64,000 nucleotides of DNA. Source: CAZJYI01 sp964550025. Lineage in GTDB: Bacteria; Verrucomicrobiota; Kiritimatiellia; UBA8416; CAYOBW01. Made by a program: the position numbers and the translations under genes. Of this stretch, positions 58,828-64,000 are shown in pieces. The notes beneath the pieces are model-generated. The model ran no database searches. It saw only the letters and a list, made by a program, of their open reading frames with translations, and was not told the origin of the DNA. Position 1 is the first letter of the stretch. Each line of letters opens with the position of its first letter. Where the stretch lies: positions 16,024-80,023 of the forward strand of contig CAZJYI010000036.1 of the NCBI GenBank assembly GCA_964550025.1, read 5' to 3'.

Positions 58828-59472
58828 TCAAACTGCCGCCTCCCCGTCCGCTTCGCTGCGACGGGCAAGAAAAGCCACCTTTTCGAGGGCGACCGTCATG
58901 TCGATATCCTCCACGGCCACATGGGACGGAAGCCGCAGCGGAACCGTGGTGTAGTTGAGAATGCCTCTGACGCCGGCCTCCACGAGGCGCTCGGCGGAGC
59001 GCTGAGCGGCGTCAGCCGGCACTGTCAGGATCGCTACGCGGATGCCCTGCTCTTTCAACACCGCATCCAGGTCGGCCACGGGGTAACACCGGCAGCCCTT
59101 GATGACGCGCCCCGCCTTCTGGGGGTCCCTGTCGAACGAAGCCACGATCTTCATCTTGCCGTGCCTGGCGGCATAGAAAGGGAGCAGCGCACGCGCCAGG
59201 TTCCCCATGCCGACCAGCGCCACCGGCTCGCCCTCGGGATTGTCAAGGTAGTCCCCGATCCTCGCGATCAACGCCTCAATATCGTACCCCGCCTTCGAGC
59301 TCCCGCTGAAACCAATGTCCATCAGATCCCGCCGAACCTGGGCGGCCGTCCCGCCGATACGCTCCGCAAGCTGGTGGGAATAGACACTCTCGACGCCCTG
59401 CGCAAGCATCCCGCGCAAAAGCCGCCGGTACAGACTCAACCGCTCAATGGTTTTCTCCGATGCCGCTTTCAT
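58828..59472 (-). CDS. rex: Redox-sensing transcriptional repressor Rex
   Basis: 214 residues; start at 59472 (MKAASEKTIERLSLYRRLL), excluding an upstream in-frame ATG that would run through the promoter. Winged-helix DNA-binding domain (YSHQLAERIGGTAAQVRRDLMDIGFSG), then a Rossmann domain with the NAD(H) motif ALVGMGNLARALL and the domain-swapping C-terminal helix. Rex leaves DNA when NADH/NAD+ rises. It is first in the hydrogenase operon, and two sites of TTGTGAA-N4-TTCACAA type bracket the operon promoter, so it most likely represses its own operon and releases it when NADH accumulates. Confidence 0.93.
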   Translation of the reverse strand: MKAASEKTIERLSLYRRLLRGMLAQGVESVYSHQLAERIGGTAAQVRRDLMDIGFSGSSKAGYDIEALIARIGDYLDNPEGEPVALVGMGNLARALLPFYAARHGKMKIVASFDRDPQKAGRVIKGCRCYPVADLDAVLKEQGIRVAILTVPADAAQRSAERLVEAGVRGILNYTTVPLRLPSHVAVEDIDMTVALEKVAFLARRSEADGEAAV

Positions 59473-59530
59473 GAGCTCGCCCTCGCTTCTGCTACTCGCT
59501 TCACATGCACCAACACATGGAAAGTTAAGC

Positions 59531-59548
59531 CTGTGAAACAATTCACGG
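59531..59548 (-). promoter_or_regulatory. Candidate Rex operator O1
   Basis: CTGTGAAACAATTCACGG matches the Rex consensus TTGTGAA-N4-TTCACAA in both half-sites except the outermost bases. It lies just downstream of the -10 box, over the expected transcription start of the rex-hyd operon. Confidence 0.75.
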
Positions 59549-59551
59549 CGC

Positions 59552-59580
59552 AATATGCCCCACCCCGGCCCGGAAGTCAA
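59552..59580 (-). promoter_or_regulatory. Sigma-70-type promoter of the rex-hyd operon
   Basis: On the minus strand: TTGACT (59580-59575), a 17-bp spacer, CATATT (59557-59552). Both boxes are near consensus. The start codon of rex is about 80 bp downstream. Confidence 0.7.
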
Positions 59581-59587
59581 TCGTTAT

Positions 59588-59605
59588 TTGTGAAAAAATT
59601 AACAG
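59588..59605 (-). promoter_or_regulatory. Candidate Rex operator O2
   Basis: TTGTGAAAAAATTAACAG: a perfect left half-site and a right half-site with two mismatches to the Rex consensus. It is 7 bp upstream of the -35 box and its centre is 57 bp from that of O1. The 306-bp gap 59473-59778 also contains the GAGGGG ribosome-binding site of the plus-strand gene; nothing more is recognised. Confidence 0.6.
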
Positions 59606-59778
59606 ATTGCTTTCTACCCCCAATCCCCTCCTCTCCAAAGGGAGCTGCAACCCCGGCTCGACGGCGCGCCTCCGTCGCGATAAGCTTCTTGTCGCGGTAC
59701 ATTGGGGGCGACATCACACGCTGCGCCCGGCGCTTGCCCGTGCGACAGGCCCGCATGCCGTCGTTCGAGGGGTTCGTC

Positions 59779-62520
59779 ATGTATAACCACCAAAGACCAT
59801 CCAGCCTGCCAGCAAGTCGGCGTCCTTCCATCGGTGTGATCCGTTCTTTCCGTGTGCCCCGTGGCTTCTCGCGCCCCCCGGCACGATTGTGCTGCATCGT
59901 CATCCTGTGCGCAGCAGCGCTCAGTCGGCCCCTGCCGGCTCTCGAAAGGGCACGCGTCAAGGTCGTTTCCGGAGTGCCCCGGCTCGTCATCGACGGCCAA
60001 CCCGTGCGGGCGCGTATGCTCTGGGGGCGCCGGGGACCACGGCAGATCAACGTCGGACCCGAGCCCCAACTGCTCGAATTCGAGTTCTCGCCAACCGAGG
60101 ACGAACCCGCGCGGGCGACGATGCACCTCCGTTTCGGTCAATCGGCCGGCACTGTCTGCCTGGACGACATCGAGGTCGTCGACCTGCACGACGGTACCAG
60201 CGTCATTCCCAAAAGCGGGTTCGAGAACGGTGTGGAGAGCTTTCGGCGCGACTGGACCTTCTGGCCGCCGGGCGAAGCCAACACGGTCGGCGCGGTGTCC
60301 GTTACCCCCGCCTGCGGCCGCGACGGCTCGGCCGGCCTGCGGATAGAGCTCAAGGCGCCAGCGGACGGGGATTGGCCCGACTTCCATATCCACCACCACC
60401 CGAACCTGGCGCTTCGTCGGGGCCACCGTTACCGGGTGCGACTCTGGGTGCGCGCCTTGCCGGCTCGCAAACTGACCGTCGCATTCTACCGACCGGGGCA
60501 GACATTCACCTTTCTGGGCGGTCCCCCATCTCCTCTCGTCGCACAGATCAGGATGGCTGCCGACGTCGGTATCGACCTCGTCAGCTTTCCCGTTCCCCTT
60601 CCCTGGCCCCGCCCCGGACAAGCGGTTTCCTGGGCAGACGCGGACGCGCGATGCCGGCAGGTGCTCGACGCCAACCCGAAGGCGCTGCTGCTCCCCCGCA
60701 TCGGCACGAGCGCGCCGCGATGGTGGCGCGAGGCACACCCGGGAGACGTGATGATGTGGGACCGCGGACCGCCGAAGCGCGTCGTTGCCACTGTGGCCTC
60801 GGAACGATACCGGCGCAAGGCCGCCGAACGGTTGACCGCCCTCGTCGAGCACCTGGAAGACGCTTTTGGCCCGCATGTCGCCGGCTACCATCCCTGCGGG
60901 CAAAACACGGGCGAGTGGTTCTACCAGGACACCTGGGGACCCGCACTCAACGGGTACTCGGAGGCTTCGAAGGGAGCTTGGAGGCAGTGGCTCCGCAAGC
61001 GTTACGAGAACGTCAGCGCCCTTCGTGCGGCCTGGCGGAACGCGCACGTGACGTTCGACACGGCCGAGGTCCCCTCCCCTGCCTCCCGGCGATCCGCTCC
61101 GGCGGGAGTGCTTCGCAATCCGGTTGCGGAGCGGTCATTGATCGACCTCGCCGACTTCCAGCAGGAGATGATGGCCAACTGCGTTCTCGAACTGGCCCGA
61201 ACGGTCCGTAACGCGACCCACGGCAAAAAGCTCGTTGTCTTCTTCTACGGCTACGTGTTCGAGTTCGGGGCCATCCACAACGGACCGGCCACATCCGGTC
61301 ACTACGGCCTCCGCCGCGTCCTTGATTCCCCTGACATCGACATCCTCTGCTCGCCAATTTCCTACTGGGACCGCGCCCTCGGCGGGGGTGGGCACGCGAT
61401 GACCGCGGCCGAGAGCGTCGCACTGGCGGGGAAGATGTGGCTCTACGAGGACGACACAGCCACGCACCTGAGCAGCGGAACGTTTCCGGGCCGTAGCGAC
61501 AAGGTCGCAACACTCGGGCAGAGCAACGCCCTCCTGCTGCGCAATACCGCCCAGTGCGCGCTGCGCAACTTCGGCACCTGGTGGATGGACCTGGGCGCCA
61601 CGGGTTGGTTCGAGGATGCGCGAATCTGGGAACAGATGAGACGCCTTGCCCCCCTGGACCGGGCGCAGATCGAGAAGCCACGCGCTTTCCGCCCCGAGGT
61701 AGCCGCGGTCGTCGACGAGACCTCCATGCTCCGCGTTGCACATGGTGGCAACATCGTCACACGCCCCCTCGTCTACGAAGCCCGGCAGGCCCTGGGGCGC
61801 ATGGGAGCCCCCTACGGACAGTACCTGCTCGACGATGTCGTAGCGGGCCGTCTTGGCGCCAGGCTCTACGTCTTCCTGAACGCGTGGTGTCTCACACACG
61901 CGCAACGCAAACAGCTATCCGAGGCGACGCGAGGGGCGTTCAAGGTGTGGTGCTACGCGCCCGGTTACCAGGAGGTGGACGGCGTGAACCGGCATGGAAT
62001 GCGCGCGTTGACCGGTTTCCGTCTTGCCGGCGTACGGCCCGCCGAGGCCCGGGCCGTGCCGACGGCAGCGGGGAAGCGGCAAGGATTGACGCGGGACCTC
62101 GGCGTGAAGCAGCAGGTCGCCCCGCTGTTCGCCGTGGTCGACGCGACACCCGAAGAGACGCTGGCTGTCTATTCCGACGGCTCAGCCGCCGTGGTCCTGC
62201 GGCGCACGGACGACGGCGGGTCGCTGTTCGTTGGGCCGCCCGGGCTGACCTCGGAACTGCTGCGGTTGGCCGCGCGCCGCGCGGGAGTCCACCTGTTCAC
62301 CCGGACCGACTGCAACGTCTACGCCAACGGACCTTTTGCGGTACTGCACGCCGCCCGGGACGGACCACTCGATGTCCATTTCGGCTCCCGCGGCCCGATC
62401 ACCGATTTTCTGTCGGGCAAGTTGCTCGGCCGCGGACCGAGAATCACGTTACCCATACGCCGGGGTGAGACCCGCGTACTCCAGTTCGAGGAGGACGATG
62501 AGCACGCAGATCTGGATTGA
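59779..62520 (+). CDS. Secreted GH42-like glycoside hydrolase
   Basis: 913 residues; start at 59779 has GAGGGG 6 bp upstream. The in-frame stretch further upstream runs antisense through rex and is not part of the gene. A basic N-terminal region precedes a signal-like helix (LCCIVILCAAALSRPLPA). Residues about 60-240 form a beta-sandwich (carbohydrate-binding type). A TIM barrel of the GH42/GH-A kind follows: DVGIDLVSFPVPLPW, the probable acid/base Glu in GYHPCGQNTGEWFYQ and the helix motif WRQWLRKRYENVSALRAAW. The last part resembles the trimerisation/beta domains of beta-galactosidases. It overlaps the next gene by 23 bp. Specificity is not readable. Confidence 0.75.
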   Translation: MYNHQRPSSLPASRRPSIGVIRSFRVPRGFSRPPARLCCIVILCAAALSRPLPALERARVKVVSGVPRLVIDGQPVRARMLWGRRGPRQINVGPEPQLLEFEFSPTEDEPARATMHLRFGQSAGTVCLDDIEVVDLHDGTSVIPKSGFENGVESFRRDWTFWPPGEANTVGAVSVTPACGRDGSAGLRIELKAPADGDWPDFHIHHHPNLALRRGHRYRVRLWVRALPARKLTVAFYRPGQTFTFLGGPPSPLVAQIRMAADVGIDLVSFPVPLPWPRPGQAVSWADADARCRQVLDANPKALLLPRIGTSAPRWWREAHPGDVMMWDRGPPKRVVATVASERYRRKAAERLTALVEHLEDAFGPHVAGYHPCGQNTGEWFYQDTWGPALNGYSEASKGAWRQWLRKRYENVSALRAAWRNAHVTFDTAEVPSPASRRSAPAGVLRNPVAERSLIDLADFQQEMMANCVLELARTVRNATHGKKLVVFFYGYVFEFGAIHNGPATSGHYGLRRVLDSPDIDILCSPISYWDRALGGGGHAMTAAESVALAGKMWLYEDDTATHLSSGTFPGRSDKVATLGQSNALLLRNTAQCALRNFGTWWMDLGATGWFEDARIWEQMRRLAPLDRAQIEKPRAFRPEVAAVVDETSMLRVAHGGNIVTRPLVYEARQALGRMGAPYGQYLLDDVVAGRLGARLYVFLNAWCLTHAQRKQLSEATRGAFKVWCYAPGYQEVDGVNRHGMRALTGFRLAGVRPAEARAVPTAAGKRQGLTRDLGVKQQVAPLFAVVDATPEETLAVYSDGSAAVVLRRTDDGGSLFVGPPGLTSELLRLAARRAGVHLFTRTDCNVYANGPFAVLHAARDGPLDVHFGSRGPITDFLSGKLLGRGPRITLPIRRGETRVLQFEEDDEHADLD

Positions 62521-63850
62521 CCTGGATATCAAGAACGTCATCGATTCCATGGCGGAGTGCGGCGCCGATGTCACCGAGCTGCGTGCCCGCTACGAGTCGC
62601 TGTCAAAATCGGTGCCGGCAAAGCGTCGGCGGGACGCTCCGGAATGGCAGGCCTTGCGCGAGGCGGCAATCGACGCCGACCGAGCCGCGGATACCGGGGA
62701 GCCCAGCGCGCTCGAGGCCATCCGCGCGTCGAGGACCGAGGACCGGAAAGACCGCTACCCCACCGAGACGGGTGCCTGGGAAGACCGCGTTGCCGGGGGC
62801 TGGTTCGGGCGCATCGCGGGCTGCATACTTGGCAAGCCCGTCGAGTGCCTGATGCGCGAGGAGGATTCACGCGCCAGGCTCAAGGAACTGCTCGAAGCCG
62901 CGGGCGAGTATCCACTGCGTGGTTTCATCTCGCAAACCACGATCCAGCCATACTGGGAGTCACGGGGCCGTATCAACTGGTTCCGGGACGGGCATCCCTG
63001 CCTCCGCGGCCAGATCCGCTTCGCGGAGCGCGATGACGACCTCGACTACACCGTGCTTGCACTGCGCACGGTCGAAGCGCACGGGCGTGACTTCACGCCC
63101 AACCGGGTTATCGACGGTTGGCTGCGGTTTCTGCCATACAGCCTGACTTACACGGCCGAGCGGATCGCCTACCGCAACCGCATACTCGGCATGGGCTATC
63201 CCGAAACGGCGACCTTCCTGAACCCCTACCGGGAGTGGATCGGCGCACAAATCCGAGCCGACCTGTACGGCTACATTTGTCCCGGCGCCCCCGAAGACGC
63301 CGCTGGACTCGCCTGGCAGGATGCGGCGTGCAGCCACGTTCAAAACGGGATCTACGGCGCCATGTGGGTTTCGGCCGCCATCGCGGCCGCGTTCTGCGAA
63401 GACAATCCGGAGTCGATCATCCTGCGCGGCCTGGAACAAGTCCCTGCGGAATGCCGTTTCGCGGACCACATGCGCAGGACGGTGGATGCGGCCAGGGCCA
63501 ACGGCAATGATTTCGAGGCGACCTTCGACGACATCCACAGACGCCTCGGCCACTATCATAGCGTTCACACCATCAACAACGCCTGTGTCGTTGCCGCGGG
63601 CCTGATGCACGGGGCGCGCGACTTCGGACGCACGATCTGCATTGCCGTGATGGGCGGCCTGGACACGGACTGCAACGGGGCCACCGCCGGTTCCATCGCG
63701 GGGGTAATGCTCGGCAAAGACCGTCTGCCCGAACGCTGGACGGAACTGTTCAACGATGAGCTCCACACAGCAGTCCAGGGATGCAGCGTCCTTCAGATCA
63801 GCGACCTCATCCGGCGCACTTGTGACCTCGCGGCGGCGGGCGTCGATTGA
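62498..63850 (+). CDS. ADP-ribosylglycohydrolase-family protein
   Basis: 450 residues; start at 62498 has GAGGAGG 6 bp upstream. All-helical ARH/DraG fold: GGWFGRIAGCILGKPVE opens the domain, ERDDDLDYTVLAL carries the first metal-binding acidic cluster (in place of the DDT of ARH3) and CIAVMGGLDTDCNGATAGSIAG is the C-terminal Asp-x-Asp metal site. DraG-like enzymes remove ADP-ribose from proteins, but many environmental members sit next to sugar-use genes and are thought to act on other glycosidic substrates. The overlap with a GH42-like gene supports the latter. About 90 N-terminal residues are not part of the core domain. Confidence 0.82.
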   Translation: MSTQIWIDLDIKNVIDSMAECGADVTELRARYESLSKSVPAKRRRDAPEWQALREAAIDADRAADTGEPSALEAIRASRTEDRKDRYPTETGAWEDRVAGGWFGRIAGCILGKPVECLMREEDSRARLKELLEAAGEYPLRGFISQTTIQPYWESRGRINWFRDGHPCLRGQIRFAERDDDLDYTVLALRTVEAHGRDFTPNRVIDGWLRFLPYSLTYTAERIAYRNRILGMGYPETATFLNPYREWIGAQIRADLYGYICPGAPEDAAGLAWQDAACSHVQNGIYGAMWVSAAIAAAFCEDNPESIILRGLEQVPAECRFADHMRRTVDAARANGNDFEATFDDIHRRLGHYHSVHTINNACVVAAGLMHGARDFGRTICIAVMGGLDTDCNGATAGSIAGVMLGKDRLPERWTELFNDELHTAVQGCSVLQISDLIRRTCDLAAAGVD

Positions 63851-63859
63851 GCACCTATG

Positions 63860-63874
63860 GCGGGCATCGCCCGC
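63860..63874 (+). terminator. Stem-loop after the ADP-ribosylglycohydrolase gene
   Basis: GCGGGC-ATC-GCCCGC, a perfect 6-bp GC stem 10 bp after the stop codon. There is no T-tract. The remaining bases to 64000 show no gene. Confidence 0.4.
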
Positions 63875-64000
63875 AACCGAGGTGTGTGGGTCTGTGTGTG
63901 GGTATGCCTGTCGGCGACGCCATGGCCCGCGGTCAGGCGGTTGTGTGGTTACGACGCTGGTGGTGGGGAGAGAGAAACCGCAGAATGATGAACACTGAAT

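Noticed and set aside
58921..59778. 286 extra codons in frame upstream of the GH42-like gene
   Set aside because: They run antisense through rex and its promoter. The ATG at 59779 has a good ribosome-binding site and is followed by a plausible export signal.

Overview
ORGANISM. High-GC DNA, densely coding on both strands. It carries sulfatases, PQQ-type beta-propeller proteins, an HzsA-related cytochrome, CotH/lamin-tail surface proteins, large beta-helix secreted proteins, an AraC regulator and a complete [FeFe]-hydrogenase operon. This mix points to a polysaccharide-degrading, anaerobic or facultatively anaerobic member of the PVC group (Kiritimatiellota, Lentisphaerota or a relative). That assignment is an inference from gene content. 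A run of exactly 100 N (46628-46727) inside a repeat array shows that this is a scaffolded draft assembly, probably metagenomic. LAYOUT. (1) 1-3764, plus strand: the end of an ebo-type cluster (EboD-like, EboE-like), an O-methyltransferase and a VTT/DedA membrane protein, with overlapping or closely spaced genes. (2) 4088-25879, minus strand: nine collinear genes that look like one carbohydrate-utilisation locus. In transcription order they are an alpha/alpha-barrel glycosidase with PA14, a solute-binding-protein/permease fusion, a second permease with a giant periplasmic insert, a secreted methyltransferase-like/PQQ protein, a GH127 glycosidase, a sulfatase, a small CXXCH protein, a second methyltransferase-like/PQQ protein and an HzsA-like dihaem protein. 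A four-helix-bundle (23S-IVS type) gene flanked by inverted heptanucleotide arrays sits between the two permease genes. (3) 26201-32941, plus strand: a secreted beta-helix protein, an AraC regulator, a CotH-family protein and a secreted alpha/beta hydrolase. Three copies of an 18-bp candidate operator lie upstream of three of the transcription units here. (4) 32963-46395, minus strand: an EIIA-CBS protein, SLC13 transporter, VOC protein and nitrilase operon (with a PQQ-protein remnant fused ahead of the nitrilase), a tandem-repeat surface protein, two HEAT-repeat secreted proteins, a Tat-exported Gfo/Idh/MocA oxidoreductase and a methyltransferase. (5) 46812-59472, minus strand: the hydrogenase operon rex-hydC-hydB-hydA-(H-cluster-like sensor kinase)-(response regulator)-(REC-histidine kinase)-hydG-hydE-hydF. 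Its promoter is bracketed by two Rex-like operators. (6) 59779-63850, plus strand: a secreted GH42-like glycosidase overlapping an ADP-ribosylglycohydrolase-family gene. HOW IT FITS. Regions 2, 3 and 6 would capture, import and degrade sulfated or arabinose-containing glycans. The hydrogenase of region 5 would dispose of the NADH and ferredoxin electrons from fermenting them; Rex senses NADH/NAD+, and an H-cluster-derived kinase probably senses H2 or redox state. MOST UNUSUAL. Short tandem arrays of 7-bp and 9-bp units occur throughout. Different heptamer families occupy the same two homologous sites inside the coding sequences of two paralogous PQQ genes, and heptamers bracket the IVS-type gene. 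I see no tRNA, rRNA, CRISPR array or transposase.
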